Assembly: GCA_001972305.1 (NCBI GenBank)
Contig: BDDD01000060.1
Location: forward strand, 800,369-864,368
Length of the DNA stretch: 64,000 nucleotides
Direction: 5' to 3'
Source: Cephalotus follicularis
Taxonomy: Eukaryota > Streptophyta > Magnoliopsida > Oxalidales > Cephalotaceae
Shown here: positions 22,206 through 33,635 of the stretch, piece after piece
How the letters are laid out: each line of letters starts with the position of its first letter
Numbering within the stretch: position 1 is the first letter of the stretch
The notes under the pieces: generated by a model
What the model was told of the DNA's origin: nothing
What the model saw: the letters and a program-made list of their open reading frames with translations, nothing else
Databases searched by the model: none
Position numbers and translations under genes: made by a program

Positions 22206-23390
22206 GGAATTGCGACAGAACAGGTGTCTGTGGACATGTGAGACAGGACAGTGGTGTGGCATGCAAGGGGACATGTGTCGTGGGCATGCACCAGCTGCCA
22301 TGACATGCAAGGAAAGCCCTTGCATGTGCTCTGAAAGAAAAAGACCTAAAACCTGCAAAAAAATCAAAGAGAGAAAAGTGAGAAATGACAAGGAAAGAAG
22401 AATGCATGTGAGAGAGAGAAGGAAGGAGGGAGGCTGAGTAAATGCTCTGGCAAATTCTAACCTCTATATCAGCTGTCCAGAGGCTGAACCTGAGTGTTAG
22501 AAACCACTGAATTGAGGAGAAGTGCTAGAGGATTGGAGGATCTTGCATGTGGATGGTATAGAGCTCAAAGAAGGGAACTTGGAAGCTTGGACTTCTCCTG
22601 GTAAGTTCCAATCCGAAATCTCTGCTATGTTGATGATGTAACTAAGAGGGTTGGATATCTTCTATTAATGGTAAAGGATTAACAATTCTAGAATGGAATT
22701 GAAGGGTAATATGGGAGTAAGAATATGGACACAACTTAGAGAATCTTAACAACTCTAATTGATCTATAGTTGCTGTTATGACTGAATATATGTTTCTTGA
22801 TTCCTTAAGTATGCATATACATTCTGTCAAACATGATTAAGGTTAACAACTTGAGAATTGATTTGAAATGGTTAAGAAAAGAAGCTATGAAGCTTAGAGA
22901 GTTAAAAGATGCCATTTCAAATTGTTGTTGTTAGTTGTTATGCCTACAGATTCTCCTAAAGTATATAAATACATCTTCTGACAACATTAACATCATTGAA
23001 TCCGAGATTGAATAATAGTTGACATAGGATTCAAAGAAAGTTGTAAATGGAGGCTAGAGACTTAAAGAATTGGTAATAAGCTACTATAGAAGTAATAATA
23101 GTAGATTTGTAAATTCTAAAACTCCCTGTGCTGATGAATGTATCCATAAACATGCATGATTAGATTATAACCTGCTGGATTGAAGATTATTGGTGTAAAA
23201 GAGCTTGGAAGCTTTAAAGAGAAAGATCACTTGCAATTGATCTTGGGATAGCAATTGAGGTAGGGGTAGTGTTATGTTTTGGAAGATATGTTCATGCATT
23301 TCATGTATGTTAATTTCTACTTGCACTGAACTGATTGGCATTGAAATTGTATCACATTTACACTGTTCTGCCTGCAATTCTGGGCAAAAG

Positions 23391-23501
23391 CAGTCGACTG
23401 TTATTGAAAACAGACGACTACACAATTGATCCAGTCGACTGGCAAGACCCAGCAGTCGACTACACAACCCAACAGCCGACTGGTTCTTGAGGGCAGTCGA
23501 C
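23391..23501. repeat. Phased AGTCGACTG array, block 2 of A 3' LTR
   Basis: Motif centres lie at 23394, 23414, 23435, 23456, 23476 and 23497, giving steps 20, 21, 21, 20 and 21. The spacers between motifs are unrelated to one another. Confidence 0.95.
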
Positions 23502-24621
23502 TGTTCTGGGCAGAAATTGCATGACATCAATTGATTGTTACTGTTTTGCATTGCTATTGAAATGTATATGATACCATCATATAATATATACTGTTTGATG
23601 TTATTTAACATCATTATTACTGATATTTCAACGATTGATCAAACTATGTGCTATATGCACAAATTATGGTTAAACACCATTTTCAAATGAGAACTATTAT
23701 TTACAAGGAACTACTGATTTGTCAACTACTGTACTGATGTCGTTTTCCTCATTGAGATGTACGATCACTGAAATGTTTATGTTTCTAAGGAAACAACCCT
23801 TATATTGCATATTGTTGATATATGTAATATTATCATTGAATTGCTTGAATTGTTTGTCTATGTTACTACCGTAGTCGAGTGATGGAGGATATCACTAGCT
23901 ACGGATGGTGGTCCTGTGTGCCAGGAGTTGGCCAGAGTATCACCCACACTGTCTGCAATTGTAGAACTTACTGTTAAGCTATCCGCCAACGCCGATAGTA
24001 AACGTACCTGATCTATCACCCTCAATGAAGGGTGATGGATTAGGTGGTGCGCAGTTGGTGCTAGGAGTTAGCGATATCATAACCCAAACCTTTGTATGAA
24101 TTGATTGTACCCTTGTGCGGTATTCTTGCATATGGATTGTTTATGGCCACTTGGCATGATTGCTTATATACTGGCTCATTCAAACGTTACCTTATATAAA
24201 CTGTCATACATACTGCATTCATATATTCCTTAGCATGATTTATCTTCCTACTTAGCCAAGTGAGGACAACGGCTAACCCCCCTACAGTTTCAGATTAAGC
24301 GAAGACTGGGAGTTGCGACTGAAGCTTGGAGAGCTTCTACTTTTGTCGCTTTAAGGTTGTTATTTTCTTTCGATGTATTGTAATGTAATGAACGAATAAT
24401 ACCTCGTTTATGTTGTTTTCCTTATGTTAAGGATAATGTTTGACTTGTACCCGCACGTAGTATGGGATGCGGGCGGATGACTTGAAATTTTATATTCCAG
24501 CTTATTGACTGATTCTGCATATTGTTATATTCTGTTAAGTGTAATGCTGGAATGTATGTTTAATACTGATATCACCATATATGTTGTCTTGTGGTATGGA
24601 ACCGAAAAACGGGGTGTGACA

Positions 24622-25850
24622 ACATGGAGGTGTGGGATACGATTAGAATAGTGGGATGAGCCATAATTACAAATGACCAAGGATTATGGTAATAACATAA
24701 ATGGAATGATCTGTTAATATTCTCTTTCTTTTTCCTCATATAGGTTGCTAGTTTTCATATGCTTGATTATATACTCGAATCAGCAAACAGCACAAACCAA
24801 AATCAAACATGTTTAACACTACAAAAACTTAAACATCCGTATTTCACTGAATGGAAACGCGTTTAGCGTAACATTCTCACGAGTATGAGAGTCGCTCATG
24901 TCATGACTAAGATAATCCCGAGCTAGTGAACGATGTATCCAACCATCACAAGGCCAGTTGGGCTAAATGGTGGGATGATGATTATCGAGCTCGTACCCTA
25001 TCAATTGTTGGAATTTTGCCATAATTCCACATGATCGGGTTATGCACTCACAGACCTTGTGTGTCATGCTTACACAGCTCGAGGAGTTGTATGGCACCCA
25101 ATCGAGGACTGTAAAGGTAGATTTTGACCAAGATAGGTCAAGGTCGTGTGTGATGCCTCGATTTCCTACTTGAATCATCTCAAGGGGAGATAGATCAAGT
25201 GAATCTAAGTTCCAAGGGTGAAAACCCAAGGAAGAGGCAATTAGTGCAAAGGGATTCCATTCTAGATAGGATCAAAAGTTTTATATGGAGTTTGCCTACT
25301 TCCGTTGTGGGAAGCTAAGGCAATTGGAAGAGATATAATATGTTCCTATAGTCCAAAGCCCGAAATACCTCGTGGTTAGGTACTTTCATGTTTTATCTAG
25401 TTTACAATGTAAGTTCAATTTGAGTAGTTGGCTCAAGTTATGAGACTAACATTTGTAACTCTTTGCAGGTTGCTGAGAAACGCTAGACAGCTAAGAGAGC
25501 TGGTAAAGCTATGGACTATCGCCATGGCGATGCATCGAGGATTCACACCTATGTAGATGGCATTTATGAATTGTAATTTTTTGTAAATGGTTATGTAATA
25601 ATGACTTGATCTCTGTATATAAAGAACATTGTAAGGAACTTTGTTTCTATGTGATATATGTATAAGATGAGCTGGAAGCTCAAATTTTTTGTATAAATTC
25701 TTAGTCTTATAAATTTCAATGTTCTAGTTAGTGCAAGAGGCATGTGAACTAAAGATATCTACGTCTTATACAATTACCATAACATTACATTAACAATTCA
25801 AAGGAACAAATTAATGAAAGATATAAATCCTTCATTATTATTTCATTGTT
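24622..25850. other. Unassigned sequence upstream of the decayed Copia pol
   Basis: No LTR end, domain or repeat was recognised. A TTGCAGGTTGCTGAG stretch near 25465 after a pyrimidine-rich run looks like a splice acceptor, but no open frame supports a host gene. It may be the decayed 5' part of the Copia element that follows. Confidence 0.5.
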
Positions 25851-28009
25851 GATTAGGTCATCCTAGAGATGCTAGGAAAACACAATGGTTAAGGATGTTC
25901 TATTGGACATCCAGGACATGTTGTCCTTTCCAACATGTAAGCCATGTTTGATTGGCTTGATGACCAAATCTCCTTTCTATGAGTGTTGAGAAAGGGTAGT
26001 GGACATATTAGGTTAAGTCCACACCGAAGGTAGTGAACCAATATCGGTCAATGCAAATGAAGGTTTTCACTACTTCAATACCTTCACTGGTGTTTTGTCA
26101 CGATTTTGGGTAACTATTTCAAGAGGAAAACAAGTATAAAATCCTAAGAAAGAGTCATGGATTTATGACAAGAAGTAGATAATGGTAAGGTCCATTATGT
26201 CTTTTATACATCTTCCACTTATATTCTGGGGTTGCACTGCAGCTGGCAGAGCATATCCTAATCCGGAATCCTTTGAAATTCATCCCCTCCATATCTAGTG
26301 AGATATTCAAATGGAGGAAACCCGGTTTAAACTAAGAGGGTCAAAGGCTACCCAGTTTATATAAGAAGACGAAAACCTTCTAAGCTGGAGGCATGATCGA
26401 GACGTTGCTGGTTTGTGGAATGTCCTAAGAGATGCTTAGAATATTACTTCTACCATCCCAGCGAGCAAATAAGGTTTTGTTATGCATATTGCAAAATTCC
26501 TAGAGAGGAATACCTGATTGCAGGAAGCAGTGGGAGTTAGGTGAAACAAAGAGAGTTTCCATCACGTAGAAACCCACAGGATGATAAGGAACTAGAAGTT
26601 TATTCTTCTAAAGACATAATTGGGAAATGATCCCAATCTGAGATAGAGTCTCGCTAAGGTATTCCTCTAGCGAGGAGATCAGGCAAAGGTTTTCGACAGT
26701 GCCCGAGAAATAAGGTTTTCTCATTAAGGCACTGACGAACCTAACGTCAGCGTGATGACGAGCTTGTCAGCTACAAGGAAGTAGTGAAGAGCACTAATTC
26801 CAGGACATGATAAGAGATCATGAAATCTGAAAAGGACTCCATATACGCCTACCAAGTGAGGGACTTGGTATATGCATCCGAAGGCTTAAAATCCTATCAT
26901 ATGCAAGTAAATCTTCAAGAGGGAGATTGGCGTTAATGGTAAAGGTTGAAACCTTTAAAGAGCAATTGGTCGCGAAAGGATATACACTAAGACAAGAGGT
27001 CTGTATACTGAGAACTTTTTCACCAGTTGCAGTGCTTTAGTCCATTCGGATAATGCTTGAAATTGCCACTAATTGTGATAATGAACTATGGAAAATGGAT
27101 GTCAAGACAGTCTACAAGAGTGACTATCTTGAAGAGGACATCTTTAAGTCCCAAACCCAAGCAGTTTACATCAAAAGAGCATAAGCACAAAAGATGCAAG
27201 CTCAAAAAGTCTACAACCTTAAGCAAGCATCCCATAGCTGAAATATCCATTTTGATTTTATCGAATATATGGATAAGCCTAATGTCTACCGGAAATAGGA
27301 TAACCCAGAAATCACTTTCTTGGCACTGTATGTAGAAGACATACTACACATAGAGAAAGGTGTAGGTATGTTGAAGTACAGTTAAGCAAGAACTTCTCCG
27401 TAAAGGATTTGGGATAGGCTTTCTATGTTTTAGAGAATGAAGGTCTAAAGAGTAGATCAAGTAGATTGCTTGGACTTTCCCAAAGCCAATACATCAGCAG
27501 GTGACTGAAATAGTATGGAAACGAATTCCATATATGGCTTACTGCCAATTAGCCAAGGAATTCACCTTTTCAAGAGAAAGTCTTCCAGGACTTCTGAGGA
27601 GAGGACACGCATGAATAGACTGTCACACCCCGTTTCCACAGAACATACACAGCATAAAAAGTGGTACGGCAATCAACATATAAATCCGGCTTATGCAAAA
27701 TTACCATAAAATTTAAAACTTTCCAAAACCAACAACAACTTGCGGAAGCATCAAATATAAGCCGAATACACCGCGCATCCCATACTACGTGATGTTATAA
27801 AATCCAACAAGACTGTTGATTGCCCGAAACGGAGCGTGAAACAAAATACAATACAAGATAACAATTATCCAGCGTTACAAAAACCAAATAACATGATAAA
27901 TGTTCAGTAACCCAAAATAAGAGAAAATAAGTCGTCATGACCGTCGCCACCTCCTGGCCCCAACGTCATGCACTCTTACTCCCCTCCCCTGGGAGCAAGT
28001 CCAAAAGTT

Positions 28010-28155
28010 GTTTAGCACGGCGGCTAAACCAACAACAAGTTACTGGCACAGTGGCGAGTAATCAACAAGTCATTAGCACGGCGGCTAATAATCACAAGTT
28101 ATTGGCACGGTGGCCAATAATCACAAGTTATTGGCACGGTGGCCAATAATCGGCA
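28010..28155. repeat. Tandem repeat of about 29 bp in LTR D1
   Basis: Roughly five units of the type AATAATCACAAGTTATTGGC ACGGTGGCC occur in a row. Other D copies hold different repeats at the same place. Confidence 0.9.
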
Positions 28156-28645
28156 AGCACAAGCAATTCAAGTACCAGTCAAGCAATTACATATAATTAC
28201 TTGATCAAAATATATTTGTTTAAAATATACTTTTCCGTTTCACAAGTTGTAATAAGTTACAAAACTTAAAACAATATTTTTCTCTTGTCTTTGGAAATAC
28301 TTCCCCAATCATTTCGAAAACATATATATTCATAAATTATACATTTTCGCAAAATTACCTTGATTTCATAATCAATCTTTAAATCAGTTCTTTGTCATTG
28401 GAAATACTTCCCCAAACAGTTCAAAAATATATAGATTCATAATTTGACACATATACATTTTCGTACCCAAATAATCATAATAATCTTGCAAGCTTTTCAA
28501 AATGGTTTAACACTTTTAGGAAAGCAACCATAATGCAAGTCACGGTAACAATGCAATCATATGCTCAGAATGCATCTAGGTTCATTTTTAGAGTCGTTCC
28601 GGGTCTAACGGTTCTCATTCGTGTGAAATTCTACTGTCCAGGAGG

Positions 28646-29030
28646 AAAGGCGTCGATGTCGTTTATTAAGGCGTCGATGTCTTTTAGCCTAAAGCGCCAG
28701 TTCTATTCACAATTGTTCCCAGGCTTTTCTGGACCAAAGACGTCGATGTCTTCTACAAAGACGTCGATGTCTTTTTCATACCAGGAAGTACCAGCTCACA
28801 GTCTCGATCCTAGGGGGTAAAACCCAACCTTTTTAATCCATCGTATAGGCGAATTTTACTCCATATACGTATAGGGTATGCTACTGGTTAAAAGTTATAC
28901 AACCATAACATCGAATTGAAACTAAACAGGCGATCACAAGTAGCTAAAATGGGCATCTGAACATTACAATTCATACCATTTCCCAGAAAAGAAGTCGATG
29001 TCTTTATAAAAGACGTCGATGTCTTCTTAT
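28646..29030. repeat. Paired GACGTCGATGTCTTT motifs, downstream block of LTR D1
   Basis: Three pairs of motifs have centres at 28653/28674, 28743/28764 and 28995/29016. Each pair is exactly 21 bp apart, with long unrelated sequence between pairs. Confidence 0.93.
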
Positions 29031-29773
29031 TCCAGAACGGGTTTTCCACAATTTCAACACACCAAACCATTCCTAAATCAATCCTTTACCCAACAGAACC
29101 ACGCATTCATGTAATCATACATGCATGATCAACTCAGTACATCACAGTAACATTTCAACAAGTCCAGAATTTCAATCCAATCAATAACATGCAATTCACC
29201 ATGCTAAACATTGACTTAGAACTTAAAAAGCACATATAAATCCATCACTTCCCCTACCTTTGATTTCAAGTTAGAAATCGAAAGTCCACCTCTTTTAGTA
29301 CTCCAAGAAGTCACTTGAGTCCACAGGCACGGCTTGGAAGCTCCTGGTTCGCCCTGGCAGTTGGTGTGCAAGCTCCAAGCTTCCTTGCTCAACAATGGCA
29401 CACACACTGATTTTTCTTTCTCTCCTTCTTCTGGTGTTATGAAACGAGAGAGAGAGGTGGGGAGGGTTGTTATTAAGCAGATGAATCTCACCTAACACAC
29501 TTATTTTGTCACCTAACAGCCACACCCGAAATCTCTCCCACCTTCTCTTTTTCTGCATTTCTTTTTGTTCTCTTTTCCTTTCTTTTGCAGGTTGCATATG
29601 GCAGGTGAGGATTCCTCTGCATGTTCCATGTGAGGACATGTTCTGGGCATCCCTGGAGATACACAGACACGCACAACACGTCAATATGCACCAGAAAAGG
29701 CGTTAGGTAGCCTTTTAAACAATTCCCCCATGCATGATGTTTTGTCGACGAAGAACGTGCTGTCCATTCGTGA

Positions 29774-29930
29774 CAAAGACGTCGACGTCTTCCCTTAGAC
29801 GTCGATGTCTTTTCTAGTTGGTAAGGAGGTGTCGATGCTTTCCCCTAAAGTCGACGTGCATGTCCATGCATTCACGTGAGCCCTAGCTCACAAAGGAGTC
29901 GACGTCTTTCCAAAAGACGTCGATGTCTTT
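29774..29930. repeat. Paired GACGTCGATGTCTTT motifs, upstream block of LTR D1
   Basis: The pairs lie at 29782/29802, 29832/29851 and 29899/29920 (20, 19 and 21 bp). Positions 29776-29791 hold the perfect 16-bp palindrome AAGACGTCGACGTCTT. The block is 170-325 bp from the LTR start. Confidence 0.95.
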
Positions 29931-30820
29931 TGGCCAAAATAGCGCCGTTTCAAGCTTTGACATACACATCCTTTTCCAAGTCCATAATTAGGGTTTTAAG
30001 CATACCTTGAGTTCAAAAACTCAACATTCTCATTAATCCAATTTTAAGATTACATCGTAAATGGAATATTACATTCAGGAAAAATACCGGGCGTTACATA
30101 GACAACCTTATGCTTCGGCAATAGGCTCCATCATGTATGCCATACTTTGTACTGAGCCTGATGTCGATATGCCTAAGGGTCTGGCTAGTCGATTTAAGTC
30201 CAGTCCCTATAAGAGACGTAGGGACATAGTCAAGAGGATATAATGCCTGTGAAAGACTCAGGATTATTTCTTGACACATGGAGAATATAGTAAATTGGGA
30301 CGTAAGAGTTGGGTTAACTCTAGTTTCGATTGTGATCTGGATGATCACAAATTCATTTCAGGATATGTGTTGGTCCTGAATGGAAGTGCTGTGTGAGTGG
30401 GAGGAGCATGTGGCAGTCGAGGATTGCAGACTTCACCAGAGAATAAAAGTATGTTGCAACCTATGATACTGGTTATGGTAGCTGGTTTGGCTGTGGAAGT
30501 TCATTGTGGAACTTTATGTGGTTCCTTCCATCGTTGTCCAGTTGTGCAGCATAGGGATGACGATAGGGCTTTGCACAAACCAAGGAACCCAGGTCTCATT
30601 ACCGCCCAAACATATACAGCAATGGTATCATTTGATCATGGAGATCATAGATGAATGTAACGTTTTGAAAGAGATGTTATTGAGGAAATATAGGAGACAT
30701 CATAAAAGTAGATGTCACCATAGAGAGAGTCGCGCGAGAAGCGAACTTAACAGACCCACTGACCAAGGCCATGAGCAGTGCTAGAGTGCGATATGCTTGG
30801 GCCGTAGGTCTTCGTGGCTG

Positions 30821-30838
30821 GAGGGCCAAGTGGGAGAT
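30821..30838 (+). other. Copia polypurine tract
   Basis: GAGGGCCAAGTGGGAGAT lies directly before the LTR start TGTTAGA. AAGTGGGAGATTGTT is the classic junction of many plant Copia elements. Confidence 0.9.
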
Positions 30839-33381
30839 TGTTAGATTAGGGTGTCCCTGCAAGCCACAAGGAGGTTGCAGACATATGTTCTCAGCATATG
30901 ACACACTCTTGAATCGTACATTGTTAGTTCCATTCGTGTTCCATTGTGCATATTTAAATAAAAGATTGGCATTTGGCTATATGTATTATCCCAAACTGTC
31001 TCAACGGATTAGTTGATCACCATGTCACCTAAATACACAAATAGTGCCCTGTTCGTAAAGGGTTGGATCTCGTGCCTGAGAGGTTATGAGAATGAGATCC
31101 TTACTCCCTTGTGACAAAAGTTCCAAGTCATAGGTTCACTTTCTTAGGGCAATTGATGAACCGCAAAGTCTTGTCGTGTTATGCTTGCTCCCAATGTTAG
31201 GGAGGATGGATTATCTCATTTCCATTTGGGTTTTACTCTAAAGCTGATGCGGGGTGTGTGTAGAGGCACGACACTGGACCGACCCACCATAGGTTATCTA
31301 TTTGGAGAGTCAACACCTCTGTCAATAGAGTTCCTATTGTCGTGGTAGTGTTTAGTCAACGGGGACTAGTAGATCATACGTGATTTACGTTGTATCGTTA
31401 GACCTGACCGACTAGCATGCGTTGTGTAGTAACTGCCTGGCTTTAATTTTTGCCTTCCCCAGCACTAGCCACGTGCTGGCAAAAGGGTTGTCTTTGGGCC
31501 TTGTGGGAGCTGCATTGAGATGTATGGGCGAGTTTGCAAGATGGGATCGTCACACCCGTGTTGAGGGTTATAGGCTCTATAACATCTATGACCGTTGAAG
31601 ACTTAAAATTCCCGGCCTGGTACTGGGAGATTGGGAACGAGAGGTTTCCAGGAATGTCTCCTATAGTCTCAATGCGTTCATAGAATTATAGTTATCGCGG
31701 TTTTACCTAGGGGTGACATTTATCCAAACCCTATTCCGCGGTCAGAGCCAAGAAGATGAAGGATACGCGGCACACAAATTGATGACAGTGATAAAGCACT
31801 CGGGAACCAGTTAACGAATGATGGACGTGGTTTACACGGATCCGGGGGTGATGGGATTCACACCGGGTCTATCAGCTGGATAGTCGTATCAGAACTTCAT
31901 GATATTCTAAGAAATTTATCATCGTATCGGAAATCCACCGGGCTTTCGGGTCCCGCCTGATTATAGGAAAAGTGATGCATGCTGCACACATGCTCGCTTG
32001 CTGGTAAATATAGTTTTTAACGAGTATATATTATTTTGACATTAATGGTTTGTTTTTCTTTCCACTAATTGTCATCTTGATATATAAAGAGTTTTTAAAG
32101 CCGGAGCAAGATTTAATTTTAATTAAAGGAGAAAGGAGAAACAAAATTAAAATTGAAAGAGATTTTAATCAAAGGAGAAAGGAGAAATAAGAGAGAGAGA
32201 GACTTAATTTTAATTAAGTCAAAAATGCATTTTAAAAGATTTTTTAAATATCTCTCTCGTAATCTCTCTCACAATCTCTCCCTCACATTCTCTCCCAACG
32301 TATTCATGCGCCATAAGCCGAGGGCGAGAGAACGCGTTCAACGCGTCATGCGCAGGGGGTGCGCATTTCGGCTGGGAAAGACGATGGGGCTTCATGCCGG
32401 TGATCGGGGGATGGCGGGCGTCCTTCCCTGGTAAGTCTCCTTCCCTCTCTCTCCCATTTTCTCCCTTCTTTCTCCCTCTTTCTCTCTGTGGTGGCAGATC
32501 GCATTTATGCCGCCTCCCTACTTCTGGCGCACTTTCCATCGCCGATTGTCACTGGTAGGTGGAGCCAGCCTTTGGCTCTACCTATCTTGACCTTAGTTTA
32601 GCCATTTCCAGCGTTGTTTTGGCCGGTGTTTGTGCATGGTGAGTCAACTGAGCGAGTTGACGCGTCGGACTACTGTGACTTGGCGTTCCGCGTTGAGTCA
32701 TGGCGAGTCTTGGGTTGTGGTGTGTCGGGCTAGTGTCGCTGAGTCTTTTGGTGACTGGGCGACCGCTGGTGACGAACGGCGAGTCAACCCCGTGACTCGC
32801 CGCCGGTTGTTCATGGCGTTCCTGGCTGATTCTCGCTGAGTCTTGGCCACTGGTGCGTTCGTCGTGGTGTTAGCATCCACATATGTCAAGGCCGGTCGAT
32901 GACGAGTTGACCGAGACTCACTGAGTCCAAACTCAGTGAGTGGCCACCTCTGGACGCCATGTTCCAGCGCGATTCCGGGCGTGTCTCCTACAGATTCGGG
33001 TTGAGCAATTTTTTTGGAGTCTGGTGGTGTCAAGATCGGACCTAACATGAACTGTCCAAAATCCGGCGGTGTTATCGGTGACTAGCAGTGGCTGCTGCAA
33101 GCGTGTATAGGCAAAGTGGTGGAGCCTCCAACGTTGGTATGGTTGCTTCACTTATGCTTTTATGTTTTATGTTGTGCTTAAAACTTATGGTTTTGCATGC
33201 ATGCTTGATTTCGTAATTGTTCGATTGAACATCAAACGGAGATCCTTGGCATATTGATTTTGGTAGCAAGATGTCAGTGTGAACCTTGACTTGCTGTCTT
33301 GGTGTCTTTTGAAAAATTAAAATTATACACACTAGCATCCTAGACCCAAAATTGACCGGGAGACCCCCCGGGTTTCCAACA
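30839..33381 (+). repeat. 3' LTR of the decayed Copia element (2.5 kb)
   Basis: It starts TGTTAGATTAGGGTGTCC after the polypurine tract and ends TTTCCAACA at 33381. It matches the reversed solo LTR at 44969-47363 along its length. It contains a purine-rich stretch (32100-32200), a GC-rich segment with GAGTC words (32640-32945) and a perfect 11-bp inverted repeat at 32916-32941. Confidence 0.9.
32640..32945. repeat. GAGTC/GACTC-rich segment with a hairpin in the Copia LTR
   Basis: About a dozen GAGTC or GACTC words occur. At 32916-32926 and 32931-32941 ACTCACTGAGT and ACTCAGTGAGT form an 11-bp perfect inverted repeat around a 4-nt loop. The same stem is kept in the solo LTR (45401-45426) with a different loop. 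Confidence 0.88.
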
Positions 33382-33615
33382 AGGGGTTGGCCATATATTT
33401 CCGAAGATGAAATACATGAAACACGTTGTGAACATGAGAGAGATTTGGTGGCAACACAAACTTATACGCAACTTTTCCAAAATCTCCTATGGTCCAATGT
33501 ATCACGGACTAAACTTCCCCCTTTTTCCGAATCTCTTTACTTGTTTCCAAGGCGATACTTAAAAAAAATGATCTCCACTTCAAGTTGTAACTCCCTTCGT
33601 CTCTTATCCGCATAA
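33382..33615 (-). pseudogene. Gypsy integrase C-terminal remnant
   Basis: The minus strand reads SYADKRRRELQLEVE near the right end and LSHVHNVFH-like wording near the left. These are landmarks of the Gypsy integrase tail before the chromodomain. It flanks the Copia LTR end, so the Copia element landed in this Gypsy remnant. It could belong to the same minus-strand element as 48091-49256. It is a fossil with several breaks. Confidence 0.75.
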
Positions 33616-33635
33616 CTCTTTTATCTACCTTGGGC

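Larger units (their letters stand above)
17358..24621 (+). mobile_element. Ty3/Gypsy chromovirus element A (Tekay-like), broken
   Basis: The order is 5' LTR, gag with two zinc knuckles, RT, RNase H, integrase with a C-terminal chromodomain, polypurine tract, 3' LTR. The LTR ends are TGTAATAACC and GGGTGTGACA. The aligned LTR parts differ by about 2-3 percent by eye, pointing to insertion around a million years ago. The flanks ACTCG (17353-17357) and ACATG (24622-24626) do not form a matching target duplication. It is broken, with around ten breaks or more. Confidence 0.93.
21906..24621 (+). repeat. 3' LTR of element A (2.7 kb)
   Basis: It runs from TGTAATAACC after the polypurine tract to ACGGGGTGTGACA. 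Its downstream kilobase holds conserved blocks shared with A2, D2, D3 and the fragment at 2421-3459: CCAGGAGTTGGCCAGAGTAT, GTGAGGACAACGGCTAACCC and GTAGTATGGGATGCG. Confidence 0.93.
27621..30098 (-). mobile_element. Solo LTR D1 (Gypsy family D) with perfect target duplication
   Basis: The ends are TGTCACACCCCG (27621) and CGGGCGTTACA (30098). TAGAC flanks both sides (27616-27620, 30099-30103). On the minus strand it runs TGTAACGCCC to GGGGTGTGACA, 2.48 kb. It carries GACGTCGATGTCTTT motifs and a block of about 29-bp tandem repeats (28010-28155). No internal region is present. Confidence 0.95.
25850..30838 (+). mobile_element. Decayed Ty1/Copia pol, split by solo LTR D1
   Basis: Integrase-like wording (GHPRDARK, LMTKSPFYE) begins near 25855. 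RT-like pieces follow around 27000-27350 (HKRCKLKKS). After D1, RNase H appears as PYASAIGSIMYAILCTEPDV and HKFISGYVLVLNGSAV. The tail runs into a Copia-type polypurine tract and the LTR at 30839. It is broken throughout, with dozens of breaks, so it is older than D1. No 5' LTR was found in the window. Confidence 0.85.

Noticed and set aside
17515-22437. Pairs of 114-, 120- and 149-residue frames repeated about 4.5 kb apart
   Set aside because: They are matching parts of the two LTRs of element A, open by chance and present on both strands.
25440-25700. A host gene exon
   Set aside because: There is a splice-like site but no sustained frame and no recognisable protein. Kept as unassigned only.
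28010-28155. Evenly spaced repeats resembling a CRISPR array
   Set aside because: Units are directly adjacent with no unique spacers, and the context is a plant LTR.
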